Source of the DNA: Chlorops oryzae
Lineage: Eukaryota; Arthropoda; Insecta; Diptera; Chloropidae
NCBI GenBank assembly: GCA_020466095.1
Contig: CM035807.1
Coordinates: 51,984,752 to 52,048,751, forward strand
DNA: 64,000 nucleotides
Direction of reading: 5' to 3'
In this document: piece after piece, positions 11,130 to 22,725 of the stretch
Layout: each line of letters starts with the position of its first letter
Position numbering within the stretch: the first letter of the stretch is position 1
Notes under the pieces: model-generated
Told to the model about the DNA's origin: nothing
Database searches by the model: none
The model's input: the letters and a program-made list of their open reading frames with translations, nothing else
Program-made: the position numbers and the translations under genes

Positions 11130-12180
11130 CCTCACAAAGTGCTATCATTAATTGTGTTTGCATTTGCACAATTCTGTCGAGTGAGCTTTGCTTTGTTTGC
11201 ATAAATTGGGACAAACTTTGAATTAGAGTAGATATCATTATCTCAAGACTACTGTTTTTGTCAGTAGGAGCACTAATAATGGTCGTGGGCTTTAGTGCAT
11301 TTGCATAAGAAACTCCTGGAGTTACATGGCTCATATTAAGGTTGTGAGAGGATAATGCTACCGAAGCAGTAATATTTTTTGTAGGATTACGAGCTGATTC
11401 TTTTTTAATATTGATTCGTTTATTCAGATCTTGATAAACTAGACATCCTCTGTAATTCGCAGAATGGTTTCCTTCACAGTTACTGCATTTTAGTAATTTG
11501 CGATCATCAATTGTTTTTTTATTACAGACTGAGCTATGATGAAGCTCGCCACATATTACACACACGGTGCGCAATGTGCATTAAGATTTTGTATGTCCAA
11601 ACTCTTGACAATTGGTACATTGAATAGGACCATTTCTTTTATGTGGCTCTTCGACCGATATTTTGCGATGCAATAAGTATTGTAAATTATATATAGGATG
11701 GACTTCATTCTTTTTAAGCTTTAAGTTGTCAGGCAACAGATCAACTTTGAACATAGGCTGTGGAACTTTTGATTTATTAAATATATTTATAACCGATTTA
11801 GCGTGGAAGCCTTTTTCTCCCAGCGCATCTTTTATTTCATTTATGTCGACGTCTGCTTCAATACCTTTGATCACCACTGTGATACCTTTGCTACTCTTTA
11901 GCTGATAGGTATAAAAATTTTTATTAGTAGATTCAAACTCTTTTACAACCCTGCGGAAATTGTCCTCGGTGTTGGCTTGGATTTTTGTTTCGTGAATGTT
12001 ACCCTTTGTTAAGGGAACAACATGAAAGTTGTTATTTCCTAACAAACTAGCCAATTTGGCAACAAGTGCACTAGAGCTCCACTCGCGCAAATAGATTGGA
12101 GGCGATTTAAGTTTTTTCTCTGGCTGTATTTCGGAATTTTCGCTCACATTTTTAGCTAGAGCGGCGAAACGATTGCCCGT
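11130..12180 (-). pseudogene. Jockey-like copy C: ORF1 (Gag-like, PRE_C2HC and zinc knuckles)
   Basis: Minus-strand ORF1 of a Jockey-like non-LTR retrotransposon, an RNA-binding protein that packages element RNA. It starts at TGNRFAALAKN (about 12175) and runs through YLREWSSSALVAKLA, a PRE_C2HC-type region (GITVVIKGIEADVDINEIK), and knuckles CTNCQEFGHTKS.C, CVICGELHHSSVC and CSNCEGNHSANYRGC. A single TAA at 11581-11583 replaces a TAT codon seen in copy E at about 43.27 kb. It is nearly identical to 42.8-43.9 kb. ORF2 is missing; the DNA continues into LTR A. Confidence 0.85.
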
Positions 12181-12189
12181 AATGGATAA

Positions 12190-13529
12190 TGGTACCGAAA
12201 CAGTAATATTTTTTGTACGATTACAAGTTGATTCTTTTTTAATATTCATTCGTTTATGCAGATCTTGATAAACTACACAACCTCTGAAATTTTCAGAATG
12301 ATTTCCATCGCAGTTACTACATTTAAGTAAATTGCGATAATTTTTTCATTTTTTTATCACAGACTGAGCTGTGGTGAAGCTCCCCACATATTACACACAC
12401 GGTGCGCAATGTACAATACGATTTTGTGCGTCCAAATTCTTGGCAGTTGGCACATTGTATGGGACCATTTCTTTTATGTGGCTCTTCTACCGTTATTTTA
12501 CGATGCAACAGGAATTGCAAATTGACCATCGGATAGATTTCGTTTTTTTAAGCTTTAATTGGTCCGGCAACAGATCAACTTTAAACATAGGCTGAGGAAT
12601 TTAAGCTTTGTTAAATATATTTATAACTAGTCTTGCGTTCCATTCTCTTCTAGCTCTTCTTACTATTTATTTCGTTTGTGTCAACATCTGCTTCAATACC
12701 TTTGATCACCGCTGTAATACCTTTGCTGCTCTTCAGCTGGTATGTGTATAATTTTTTATTCGCTCCTTCAAACTCATTTACAACTTTTCGGTAAATATCT
12801 TCCGCGTTTGTTTGAATTTTAGTTTCATGGATATGACCCCTAGTGAAGGGAACTACGTAAAACTTGCTATTTCCTAATAAATTAGCTAATTTGGCAACAA
12901 GTGCATCCGAGCACCGCTCGCGCAAATAGATTGGGGGCGGTTTAAATACTTTTTTGGTTGATTTTTTTTGAATTTTTATAAGAAATTGCAGCAAGTAGAG
13001 CGAACCGATTACCAATTGGTGTTTTTGAGAAGCAGAAGCTTCCATTTTATTAAGTTTGGCCCTGTTGTCATTTTTTCCGGAAGGGCTTCTTTTCCTCTTC
13101 GTAATATTAATATAATGGTGCATACCGATTAGCACCGCCTGCTGCTTGTTTTGCTTTTTATTCATTTCAGCAAATATTGGACTTTGTTTGAACGAATTAA
13201 GTTCAATTACATCTCTAGGAAGAGCGTCCAAAGGGGAATTTGGTAAAATACTCTGTGTGTGAAGTGTGGTTAGGGCTTTTTTTCTTAACGCTAAGAGAAA
13301 TTATTCCACTGGTAGAGTTCGATCTCTTCCTTTCGAACTGGATTTTTATATTTTTGAATTGGTTTATAACTGGCTGTTCATTTGTGGACTGGTCCAGATT
13401 GTCACCATATTGTGTAATTTCCGTACTGGGAATTAGTAAATTTTCCCTACCGGGATGTTGATTAAGCCCAGCTTTTAAATGGTTCGTGTCGCAGCTATTG
13501 GATGGTGGACTGTGTCCGATTGGCATCAC
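12190..13529 (-). pseudogene. Jockey-like copy B: ORF1 with 5' end
   Basis: A more diverged ORF1 of the same family, fused head-to-middle with copy C. The start MMPIGHSPPSN at 13529 matches the start of copy E at 51295 (MMPIDRSPPPS). It then reads, with frameshifts near 13220 and about 12650 and other damage, through AVLIGMHHYINITKRKRSP, YLRERCSDALVAKLANLL and GITAVIKGIEADVDTNEI, and knuckles CANCQEFGRTKSYC and CVICGELHHSSVC. It ends near KNITVSVPLS, where copy C begins. The 5' UTR (13530-13660) shares AGCAGCTGCAGAGAC with copy E. Confidence 0.8.
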
Positions 13530-13669
13530 TTTCGGGCAGAACAGCTGCTACAGCAGCTGCAGAGACTTAGTATCTGTTTCTATCGTTCCTAAAAGTTGGA
13601 CGACAACAATTAACAAACACACAATTTACTGGTGGAGCGGCACAAAAACACTGCAGTTTTGCAGTGAGA

Positions 13670-14390
13670 CATGAAATATGTTTCCCTTTTCCAAATCCGA
13701 TTTCTACGGCCTTGACAATACTAGCCGCATTATCAGTGACAGTAGCAGATATTTGTTATTTTTTATACACCATTCTTCGCAAGTTTTTTGGAGAGCATCT
13801 GCTATATTTTCAGATGTGTGACGATCTTTAAATTCATAAACACCTAAAACTACTGTGCAAAGCTCTAAATTTTCAAAAAAATGCGCAGCAATCCCCAGAA
13901 AACTTTTCATGCTTAAAGTTTCAGACCAAATATCTGTTGTTATCGTTAATGAAGCCACATTTTCTAGTTTTTTGTGAAAATATAACACAGCAGCATCGTA
14001 CTTCTTATCAATATTGCAACGTACAATATATATAGTTGGCATTTCAAATCGTGGACAGACTTCCCTCATTAATTGTTTGAACCCCTCGTTTTCAACGATA
14101 TGAATCGCCGCTTTCAGTTAAGCTTTGTTGATTGTTGAAACATAGTTCAATACTTCTTTGACGTTTACTTGTCGTAGGTCCAACACCCGAACTACTTTCA
14201 TCGCCACCATTATGCTTTTCACCATAATCTCCTTTATATTTGGATTTTTCTGACAACTCATAGTATGATGCGTTCTGTTTTTTCTGAAGATGTTGATTTA
14301 AATTAGTTGTATTATTGTTGGTTCTATATTCTTTATTGCACAGTTCGTACCGAGCTATTCCGTTTTCAAACTTTTTAAAACAACTTCAGG
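13670..14390 (-). pseudogene. hAT transposase remnant (BED finger and catalytic region)
   Basis: The minus strand gives a BED-type zinc finger (KKFENGIARYELCNKEYR...NLNQHLQKK, 14380-14270) and, after an in-frame stop, the transposase core LTITTDIWSETLSMKSFLGI with a following DRHTSENIADAL segment (13970-13800). These are hallmarks of hAT (ZBED-like) transposases. Frame changes and stops abolish function, and no terminal repeats could be matched. Confidence 0.75.
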
Positions 14391-14732
14391 CAAAACTACT
14401 TTTCGGTGGCATAGTCGAAAACAAAACCAATAATTTTGGCACAACTTCATTGATTTCTTAACCAGCTGATAGGATTTTTGGAGCTTATCCAAGAGATGTA
14501 GAGCTACCGATATTATTAAAGGCACTAAAGATGATGTCATATTATCGAAGAATTTAAGTGCAATGTGCTCTTTCACACACTATTTTACAAACTGTCGTTT
14601 TGTATGAGGCACGAAATGAAGACGTTTTGTCAATCATAAAAATGATAAACGTTCCATTATTTGTTTTTGCTCACTATACCAAATCCAAATAATTTTCCTT
14701 TCAACTTTTACAACATCTTGAATAATTAAAAA
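14391..14732. other. No gene seen
   Basis: A short minus-strand open frame (14355-14576) overlaps the hAT BED finger in another frame and has no recognisable domain. The rest is AT-rich. Confidence 0.4.
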
Positions 14733-17360
14733 TTATTTATTTATTTATTATTAATCGTCTATGAACATCAGTTCTTACAGACTAGCCTCAAGAAGACTTA
14801 TATTAATATATATAATTATTTATTACAAAATGACAGAAAAACAGAATCACTACACTCGAAACAGAGTGTGAAGCATATTTTTAACATTTTCTCTAGAGCT
14901 TACAAATAGACGCTAGTGAATAAAATAAACGTAAAGCTCTGTACATTGGTGAATTAATAGCGTAATTCATGCGGCAAGTGCCTAAATAAAAAACTTCCAT
15001 ATACCTAAGAGTTCTTCTAGGGAGATTGAAATTTTTGCTCTGAAGCAGAAAAGCGCAGTCGATTCTACTTGAGATTAAGTCAGCTATAAATAGAACTGAG
15101 CAAATCTTTCTACGAGTCTCCAACGTTTTCAGATTAATTAGTTTGCACCATGCTTCATAAGAAGGAAAAGGTTCAGAAAAGCGCAAGGAGCGCAAAGCGA
15201 ACTTTATAAAGGACTTCTGTACTTTTTCCATTCGAGCTGAGTAAACAACATAATATGGACTCCAAATAAAAGAGGCATATTCCAACTTCGAGCGTACAAT
15301 TGAGATTTAAATAGCTTTGAGTGTATAGAGATCCGTAAAAAACGTACAAGTCCGGCGCATAAATGCCAGCATTGCATATGATTTGGCTATGACACTACTT
15401 ATGTGAGTATTAAAACTAAATTTAATATCAAAAATTACTCCAAGATCTTTGAAGATATTTACTTTTTGTAGAGGAATACCATCAATAGAGTAAGCAGTGG
15501 GAATGTGATTCTCAACCCTAAAATATGTCGAAAAATAACTTTTTGACTTACTAAGATAGAGTTTGTTTTTATCGCACCAGCAACTTATTGAGGAGATATC
15601 AGCTTGAAGTGCTCGACTATCATGAAGAGATTTAATTCTATTGAAAATTTTCAGATCGTCAGCAATACAATAAGAATTGGAATCTTTTTATTACCATTAC
15701 TACATCATCTATAAATAATGTCAATAACAGAGGACCATGGATACTTCCTTGAGGAACTCCAGAAGAAGCCACAAAAGGAGCAGATCTTTCGCCATCAAAA
15801 GAGTTAGATGCAGTTTTATTATTTAAAAACATCGACGTTGGAAGCGTCGAATTTTTCTTTTTAGAATTAACGAAACGCCAGAATTCTTTTGGATTAGAAA
15901 AAATTGGTAGTCTCGAAGTTGTAAATATACCTCTTGAATAGAAAATTATTCAGAAAATTAAATTCTCTGGAATAATGTTAATATTTTTAAAAATCTAAAT
16001 CGCTTTTAGTTTTCATAAATTGTTTATACAATTTATTCCTAAGATTTTTGAGTTTTAGCAAGTTTTTGGAAAACCATGGCAATTTGTAATGATTAAAATA
16101 AGAACCCGGCACTATTTCATCTAAAACCAGATGCATTTTCGTTTTGAAATCATTATAAGCGTTTGACGTATCACAAGTTCATTGCTCTATTCTAGAAGGT
16201 AAAATCACACAATTTAAAATTATACACCGGCCGATTGTTAAGATTATCAACTGATGAAAATATGTAGAATTCTAGCACTAAATCCAGAGGACACTCGATG
16301 GAGAGATTGAAAAACCAGATACAGAAACCATGAAGTTCATATTTTTATTTATAAACATCAAATCCAAAAGCTAACCAATACGGTTAAACAGCCATTAATC
16401 TGTAGGAGGTCCAAATTTGAGAAGCCATCAATAACACAGATTTCAATGTCATTAAGTACATTGGAAGACATAAGTCCAACACAATCAGGATCTTTAATCC
16501 ATTTTAACCTAAACAAATTAAAATCACCTTAAACCCATAGATTTCCCTCACCAGCTTTATTCGTTGCAATAAAATTAACATTATCTATATGAGATTTATA
16601 TAAACAGAATGAACTATTTGGTGGTTTATATGAAACACATAGATAAAAAAAGCAAGCATTTCCACGAATATAGACACAAATCAGATCTTAAAGTGTGTCA
16701 CTATTTTGAAGATCAACTAAAGATACTAGAAGATTACGTCGAACTGAAATAAGCACACCACAACCATGATTACAGCCCGTTTTATATGGATCCCGATCTT
16801 TACGAAAAATTTGAAATAAACTCGAATCGACAAGTTACTTATCGAAAAAGTCATGATTTAACCACGTTTCTGTTATAACAAAAACATCGTATTCCAAATG
16901 GGAAGCTTCAGTGAAGAAGGTATTTGACTTAGTACGCATACCGGACACATTTTGGAAGTAAATTCTTAAAGATTTGGTATCAGAGTCTCTTTAAGCTTGG
17001 TGAGCACAAATTTTAGTCGTAGTAGTCGATGCAGAATTCAAGAGGTTCGTTTCTGCATTCCATCTTTGTGAAAAGAACGTAAGGGACGAACTCGCACGCC
17101 GATGGGCCACAACGTCGGCGAAAGCAATTTATCATAAATCGATGAAGAGACTCCCAATTTGAAATTTATTCTCTTAAGAGTCTCACTCAAAACATAATTT
17201 GTAATGAGCTTAAAGCATACCAGCTGATTAGGATCAACATTAGAATACTTCGTTATGTAGGAAATGATGTCTTCTTCGGAGACAGTTAGCTGGAAAGAAG
17301 CGCGGTGTTACCATTTCCTCCGAGCAGCAACATTTAATTCCTACAAACTGAGGTTAAGAT
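14733..17360 (-). mobile_element. Degraded APE-type non-LTR retrotransposon
   Basis: Minus-strand order: end of an ORF1 (VNFKIG..., WP.GVRVRP near 17150-17080), apurinic-type endonuclease (SLRIYFQNVSGMRTKSN and VFVITETWLNHDFF at 16975-16850; WV.GDFNLF at 16520), a deleted RT, the RT motif GVPQGSIHGPLLLTLFIDD (15780-15700), and a C-terminal part (MEYASFIWSPYY..., 15285-14893). The 3' tail is an ATAA-type microsatellite (TTTA repeats at 14733-14755 on plus). Many stops and an internal deletion show great age. The family resembles CR1/Jockey-superclade elements common in insects; I cannot name it. The right-hand boundary with copy D is approximate. Confidence 0.7.
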
Positions 17361-17364
17361 TTCG

Positions 17365-18124
17365 CTCAAGTGATCTTGGAGCTGAGAAGTTGCGACACCT
17401 ATTTCCTTGTGCCGACTAAGTGCCGCTGTGTCATCAGCAAATGTTGAAATCAATATTCTATCGTTGTTTGGAATATCTGCTGTGTACACAAGGTAAAGAA
17501 AAGGCCCAACAACACTCCCTGAGGGGACTCCTGCATTTATTTCAAAGCTTTTTGTAATAAATGAGTTATGTTTTACTTGAAACGTTCTATGTTTAAAATA
17601 TGAATCAAAGATCGCGTCAAAATTAAAAGGAAGAAATCCTTTGATTTCGTTTAACAGTCCGCCATCCCAAACTTAATCGAACGCTTATTGCACATTTAGG
17701 AATACTGCAGAGCAGTACTCCCGATATTCATAGTCAAGTCTTATTTCATTTTTAATCCGATTAACCTGTTCGATAGTACTGTTTGGTTTTTTTAACCCGA
17801 ATTGATGAAGAGGGATAATATTCTGCTCTTGCAGATAGGGTATTAATTTAGCTGTGAGTACCTTTTCAAATAATTTTGAGACACAAGGCAGGAGGCTGAT
17901 TGGTCTATATGAGGATGTTTGGTTGGGATTTTTTTCGTAGCTTAGGCACCATTTAAATAATCGACCGTTTCCAATCTTTTGGGAAGTAGCTTAATGAAAT
18001 AATTGCATTAAATGAGACCGCTAAAAACTGTACTACTACGGATGGAATATTTTTAATCATTTTTGGAGTGAGAAGATCATGCTCTGGGGCTTTTTTGCAG
18101 ACAAGCTTATTTTATGATACTGGC
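17365..18124 (-). pseudogene. Jockey-like copy D: reverse transcriptase portion
   Basis: Closely parallels 40770-41480 of copy E. On the minus strand the RT catalytic motif reads FADDTAALSRHKE (near 17450), preceded by the region equivalent to AGVPQGG.VGPFLYLLY. Stops and frameshifts are present. It ends at the left target duplication (CTGGC) of the LTR element at 18125 and continues on the other side at 22726. Confidence 0.8.
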
Positions 18125-18307
18125 TGTTAACTTTGTTGCTAGAGAAGGGGAGAACAAGCGCTCCGAGATGTGTACGCGACAATGTATTTTAAGCTACTGT
18201 CTATTTATTGAGTATGCTCTATTACATTTGAATTCATGGCCTTGCCAGATATAATGTTTTGTTACAATAGAAATGAAGTTAAAGAATTATGAGTTGCGTA
18301 TATAACA
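18125..18307 (-). repeat. 3' LTR, 183 bp
   Basis: TG...CA ends; pairs with 22543-22725. Visible differences are GGGGAG against GGGAAG and AATGAAG against AATTAAG. Confidence 0.93.
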
Positions 18308-18322
18308 TTTTTCCCTCCAAAA
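18308..18322 (-). other. Polypurine tract
   Basis: Minus strand TTTTGGAGGGAAAAA directly before the 3' LTR; the expected primer for plus-strand DNA synthesis. Confidence 0.8.
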
Positions 18323-18436
18323 TTATTAGTATTATTATTATTATTATTTTTTTTTTTTTTTAAGTTCAGAATATCTAATAGAATGAGAATATAATATTTA
18401 CAGGACATGTCTACTTTCAGTTTTTTTTTTTTTTAT

Positions 18437-21400
18437 TCAATTATTTCCGGCTTGGTAACGTTGAGGCTGCATACGCGGCCTTGCACTTCGACGAGGTAAG
18501 TTTGGTACTTCAGCGGTTGGTATAGAGCTACGTCTTGCAGCTCGATTTGGCGTACAATTCCGTATGTCCTCATTAGAGGGCGATGTCCACATAAAATGAT
18601 GCGCTTCGCTAGACGATGGCTTGTAGGTCGCCTCTGTTTCAAATGATCTGCCTTTTATTTGGTTTTGGTGTCGCCTATGCATTTGTGATTCTGATTTGAC
18701 GTCGTAGACCATTTTTCCTCGACTTCGGACTATAATTGCGGGTATCCACTTGGCCCCTCGACCGTAGTTCCGAATGAAGACTGTATCGTCAGGCTTAAAT
18801 TTGCAACCGTTGCTTTTAATTGGATGCCTTTCCTTGGTTTGTTTTAATTGCGTAAGGATTGTTCGATGAGTGCGCCCGTGGAGTAGCTCAACTGGCGTTT
18901 TCCCCACCATGTTAGGTAAGGCGCGGTATGTAGCTAGATACTTTACTACGGCTTGGTTAACGCCGAGTCCCTCCTCAATGTTTTTAGAGACTGCAGTTTT
19001 AAATGTCCGAACGAAACGCTCCGCAAGCCCATTGGACGCAGGATGAAAAGGTGCTGTCGTTATATGTCTAACCCCATTTTGCTCACAGAACGCCTTGAAC
19101 TGGTCAGACGTCAGTTGCGGACCATTGTCGCTTACGATTACTTCAGGAAGGCCTTCAAGCGCGAACACAGCGGAAAGTGCGGCAATGGTAGCCTTCGTGG
19201 TCGTTTTTTCCATTTTTACAACAAACGGGAATTGGGAAAAAGCATCGACTACGACGAGCCATAAGGATTGAAAAATCGGCCCAGCAAAGTCGATATGAAC
19301 TCTTTGCCAGGGTCGGTCTGGTTTCGGCCAGCTCAAGAACTCTTTGGATGGCGAAGCGCCAGCTTTTTGACAGATGTCACAGTTTGCAGCAATAGTTTCT
19401 ATGGCCTTGTCTATTCCATTCCACCAGCAGTTTTGTCGAGCAAGCATTTTCATTTTTACTACGCCCCAATGGCCATCATGGAGTAATTTCAAAATTTGCT
19501 CGTGCAAGGAAGAAGGAACAACCACTCGAGAAGTGTCTGCCTGGAAATATATGAGGTTTTCTTGGATCGTTAGTGCATACTTACGGCGAAAAAATGGAAG
19601 CAAATCTTGCTGCGCGTTCGATAGATGTGCTGGCCAACCCTTAAGGATGAAAGTTTTTACTTTCTGCAAAAGTTTATCGTCTTTATAATGTTGCTCGATA
19701 ACGTCTTTGTTGATAGGTGTCCTTTTCTCCTCCAGGTTGTAGCATGCCTCAGTTTGGTCAAAACTTTTATCTGGCCCACAAGGAAGGCGTGAGAGCGCGT
19801 CGGCATTCGAGTGCTCCAATGTATTCCTGTATTGGATGGTGTATTGATACGCCATGAGTATTATGGCCCAGCGTTGGAGACGGTGTGTCGTCATTGTTGG
19901 TAACCCCTTTTCAGGATTAAAAATAGTTACAAGCGGTTGATGGTCTGTTAGCAAAATAAATTTGTGACCATAGAGTAGTTGATGGAAACGCCGGACGCCA
20001 AAAATTATTGACAGTGCCTCTTTTTCGATTTGGCTGTACTTTGTCTGCTGTACGTTTAAGGTTTTTGATGCGAATGCGATCGGACGTTCCGAACCATCTG
20101 GATACCGATGCGATATTACAGCTCCAATTCCGTAAGAAGATGCATCGGTCGCGAGTACGATTGGAAATTTTTCGTTAAAATGAGTGAGCTCTGTCGCTTT
20201 TGTAATGTGGCTTTTGAGAATTTCAAAAGCTTTTTGTTGCGCTGCACCCCATTTAAACTGTACATTTTTCCTTCGCAATTGATTTATGGGAGCTGCGAGC
20301 TGCGAAAAGTTTGGTATGAAGCTATGGTAATAATTTACCTTCCCGAGAAACGCCTCAGCTTCCTTAAGATTTCGGGGATGTGGCATTTCCTTGATTGCCT
20401 TCACTCCTTTGTCGTCTGGTAAGACGCCGGACCCACTTATTTGTCTTCCCAAATAAACAAGACTATTACGGAAAAACTCACATTTGGTTTTCTTGCATTT
20501 GATGCCGTTCTCTTCGAGCAGTTTTAAAATATGCTCAAGCCGTTGTGAATGCTCTTCTAATGTTGCTGCTGATATAATAATATCGTCGAGATAGTTGGCA
20601 CATCCTTCAATTCCTTGAATTAGTTGTTCCAGATATTTTTGGAATATAGCAGGAGCGCTAGCAATTCCATATGGGAGTCGCTGGTATTGGAACAACCCCA
20701 GCGGAGTGTTCACAACAAGAATGCCTTTTGCATCCTCTTCTAGCTCCATCTGTAAATAGGCGTCCTTCAGGTCGATTTTGGAAAATAATCTCCCGTGGCG
20801 TATTGTATGTAAAATGCAGTCTCGACTTGGAAGTGGGTACTGGTCAATATCAATTTGGTTATTAATCGCTTTAAAGTCTCCACATATTCGAATGGAGCCA
20901 TCTGGTTTATTTGCAAGCACAATTGGAGATGCCCAATTGCTAAACTTTATAGGTTTCCATATACCTGCATCTAGTAGACGTTGGGCCTCCTCCTTAAATT
21001 TTGGAAGCAATGCGTATGGTATCGGTCTGCTTTTAAAAAATTTTGGCGTTGCGTTGGGCTTAAGGCTTACGGTAGCTTTGAAATTGGTGATGGTGCCAAG
21101 TGCAGGTTCAAATACCCCCTTATATTTTTTTAAAATTTCTTCAGCTGTTGAACTATATTCGGAAATTGACGCGATTTGACTTATCGTAAATCCGAAGGCT
21201 TCGAAAAGATCGTACCCGAATAAGTTGTGTCCATCTCGCACCTTTGTAACAACAAGTGGAACCTGTTTCGTGATTTTTCCGCACGTCATAGGAACGATGA
21301 ACTCACCTAGTGTTTCGATTTTATTTTTGCCAAAGCCATACAAAACTTTTGTGGAAAGAGTCAATTTTGGTTTATTTAATTTCTCGTACGTCCCGAGAGT

Positions 21401-22501
21401 AATTACCGATGACGTCGCGCCACTATCTAACTGAAATTTTATGGTTTGATTGTTTACCAAAACGTCGATAAAAGTCTTATTGTTTCCTTTTGTAAAAGGC
21501 TGCACTACGTTAATGCTCGCAATATCTTCACTCGAAACGTCATTAATTTTGCCTTTGCTTTGTCTATCATTTTTATTTTGATTCGATTTTATGTAGATGT
21601 CTGACATACATACAGAAGCAATGTGGCCTGTTTTTCCGCATATATTGCAAACAGCGTTGCGTAATTTGCAATTCTGACGAGTGTGTGATGATCCACAACC
21701 TGGGCACGATTTAAGAGCATCTTTTTCGGCTCTCTTGTTCTTACTTCTTTTATTATTCTTTTGCCAATTCTTTTTTGAATTAGGAGCTGCTTTTACAGCG
21801 TTGACATTACCAGCTTCACTTTGAGCGTTCTCTTTCAGTGTGCTTACAGTTTTTTCTGTTGCTTCGAAAGACTCTGCTATCAACAGAATTTCAGAGAGGG
21901 TTGGTTCTTTTTTTTGTAGCGCTGAACAGCGAACTGCATCGTGTGGTGTGTTGACAATGATCTTGTCGCGAATCATTTCGTCTGTATAGTCGTGAGAGCA
22001 ATTTGTAGAGCTGCAAACGAATTGGCACTCTCTCGCTATTCCTCGTAGTTCGGCAATCCATTCTCTGTACGTCTGGTTTGATTTCATAGCGGACTTATGA
22101 AACTCGTGTCTTGCAGCAATTGTGTGTACCTTTTGCTGAAAATGCTCCGTTATTTTTGCCGTTAACTGTGCAAACGATTTTTGTTCTATTCCAGCAGCAC
22201 CAACTAAGTTTTTTAGTGTTTCGTATGTTTCCGTCCCTAGCCAGGAAAGAAAAAATGCCTTTTGTTTACTAGGATCTGTAACGGAATATGCTGCGAAGTG
22301 TTGTTGGAGTTGCTCTAGATAGGAGCTCCACTTTTGCACATTTTTGTTGAATGCTGAGAATGGAGCAACAGAAGATGAACTGCTTGACGGTGGACCACGT
22401 TGACTGTTTAAAATAGCTTCCATTAAAGCTTTCTGTTCACCCAAGACTTTTTCCGTAAATTGTTGTTGCTGCCTGAGTAGCTGTTTAATTGTCTCTTCCA
22501 T
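18437..22501 (-). CDS. Gag-Pol polyprotein
   Basis: One open frame of 1,354 aa from MEETIKQLLRQ (22501). The frame is open 33 codons further into the LTR, but that part is probably untranslated. Gag: matrix/capsid-like region, then two CCHC knuckles (CPGCGSSHTRQNC, CNICGKTGHIASVC). Protease: LDSGATSSVI. RT: IRICGDFKAIN, FSKIDLKDAYLQ and the catalytic YLDDIII. RNase H: LATDASSYGIGAV and LTDHQPLV. Integrase: zinc-binding HDGH...CDIC, and catalytic D-D-E in HIDFAGPI, VSDNGPQLT and SNGLAERF. Gag and Pol are in one frame with no frameshift or stop. All catalytic residues are present, so the copy may be active. There is no env. Lineage looks Mag-like, a tentative call from overall organisation. Confidence 0.92.
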   Translation of the reverse strand: MEETIKQLLRQQQQFTEKVLGEQKALMEAILNSQRGPPSSSSSSVAPFSAFNKNVQKWSSYLEQLQQHFAAYSVTDPSKQKAFFLSWLGTETYETLKNLVGAAGIEQKSFAQLTAKITEHFQQKVHTIAARHEFHKSAMKSNQTYREWIAELRGIARECQFVCSSTNCSHDYTDEMIRDKIIVNTPHDAVRCSALQKKEPTLSEILLIAESFEATEKTVSTLKENAQSEAGNVNAVKAAPNSKKNWQKNNKRSKNKRAEKDALKSCPGCGSSHTRQNCKLRNAVCNICGKTGHIASVCMSDIYIKSNQNKNDRQSKGKINDVSSEDIASINVVQPFTKGNNKTFIDVLVNNQTIKFQLDSGATSSVITLGTYEKLNKPKLTLSTKVLYGFGKNKIETLGEFIVPMTCGKITKQVPLVVTKVRDGHNLFGYDLFEAFGFTISQIASISEYSSTAEEILKKYKGVFEPALGTITNFKATVSLKPNATPKFFKSRPIPYALLPKFKEEAQRLLDAGIWKPIKFSNWASPIVLANKPDGSIRICGDFKAINNQIDIDQYPLPSRDCILHTIRHGRLFSKIDLKDAYLQMELEEDAKGILVVNTPLGLFQYQRLPYGIASAPAIFQKYLEQLIQGIEGCANYLDDIIISAATLEEHSQRLEHILKLLEENGIKCKKTKCEFFRNSLVYLGRQISGSGVLPDDKGVKAIKEMPHPRNLKEAEAFLGKVNYYHSFIPNFSQLAAPINQLRRKNVQFKWGAAQQKAFEILKSHITKATELTHFNEKFPIVLATDASSYGIGAVISHRYPDGSERPIAFASKTLNVQQTKYSQIEKEALSIIFGVRRFHQLLYGHKFILLTDHQPLVTIFNPEKGLPTMTTHRLQRWAIILMAYQYTIQYRNTLEHSNADALSRLPCGPDKSFDQTEACYNLEEKRTPINKDVIEQHYKDDKLLQKVKTFILKGWPAHLSNAQQDLLPFFRRKYALTIQENLIYFQADTSRVVVPSSLHEQILKLLHDGHWGVVKMKMLARQNCWWNGIDKAIETIAANCDICQKAGASPSKEFLSWPKPDRPWQRVHIDFAGPIFQSLWLVVVDAFSQFPFVVKMEKTTTKATIAALSAVFALEGLPEVIVSDNGPQLTSDQFKAFCEQNGVRHITTAPFHPASNGLAERFVRTFKTAVSKNIEEGLGVNQAVVKYLATYRALPNMVGKTPVELLHGRTHRTILTQLKQTKERHPIKSNGCKFKPDDTVFIRNYGRGAKWIPAIIVRSRGKMVYDVKSESQMHRRHQNQIKGRSFETEATYKPSSSEAHHFMWTSPSNEDIRNCTPNRAARRSSIPTAEVPNLPRRSARPRMQPQRYQAGNN

Positions 22502-22525
22502 TATTATTTTTGTAATTTTATTCCT

Positions 22526-22541
22526 TTTTTCTTCGTCGCCA
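22526..22541 (-). other. Primer-binding site (probable)
   Basis: On the minus strand the 5' LTR end (...TTAACA) is followed by G and then TGGCGACGAAGAAAAA. The TGGCGAC start is typical of primer-binding sites; the tRNA was not identified. Confidence 0.55.
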
Positions 22542-22542
22542 C

Positions 22543-22725
22543 TGTTAACTTTGTTGCTAGAGAAGGGAAGAACAAGCGCTCCGAGATGTGTACGCGACAA
22601 TGTATTTTAAGCTACTGTCTATTTATTGAGTATGCTCTATTACATTTGAATTCATGGCCTTGCCAGATATAATGTTTTGTTACAATAGAAATTAAGTTAA
22701 AGAATTATGAGTTGCGTATATAACA
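22543..22725 (-). repeat. 5' LTR, 183 bp
   Basis: Partner of 18125-18307, followed on the plus strand by the target duplication CTGGC. Confidence 0.93.

Larger units (their letters stand above)
18125..22725 (-). mobile_element. Intact Ty3/gypsy-group LTR retrotransposon (single gag-pol ORF)
   Basis: 4,601 bp bounded by 183-bp LTRs (TGTTAAC...ATAACA), flanked by the 5-bp target duplication CTGGC (18120-18124 and 22726-22730). Minus orientation: 5' LTR at 22725-22543, primer-binding site, gag-pol, polypurine tract, 3' LTR at 18307-18125. The LTRs differ at about two positions and the ORF is unbroken, so insertion was recent. It sits inside Jockey-like copy D. Confidence 0.93.
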
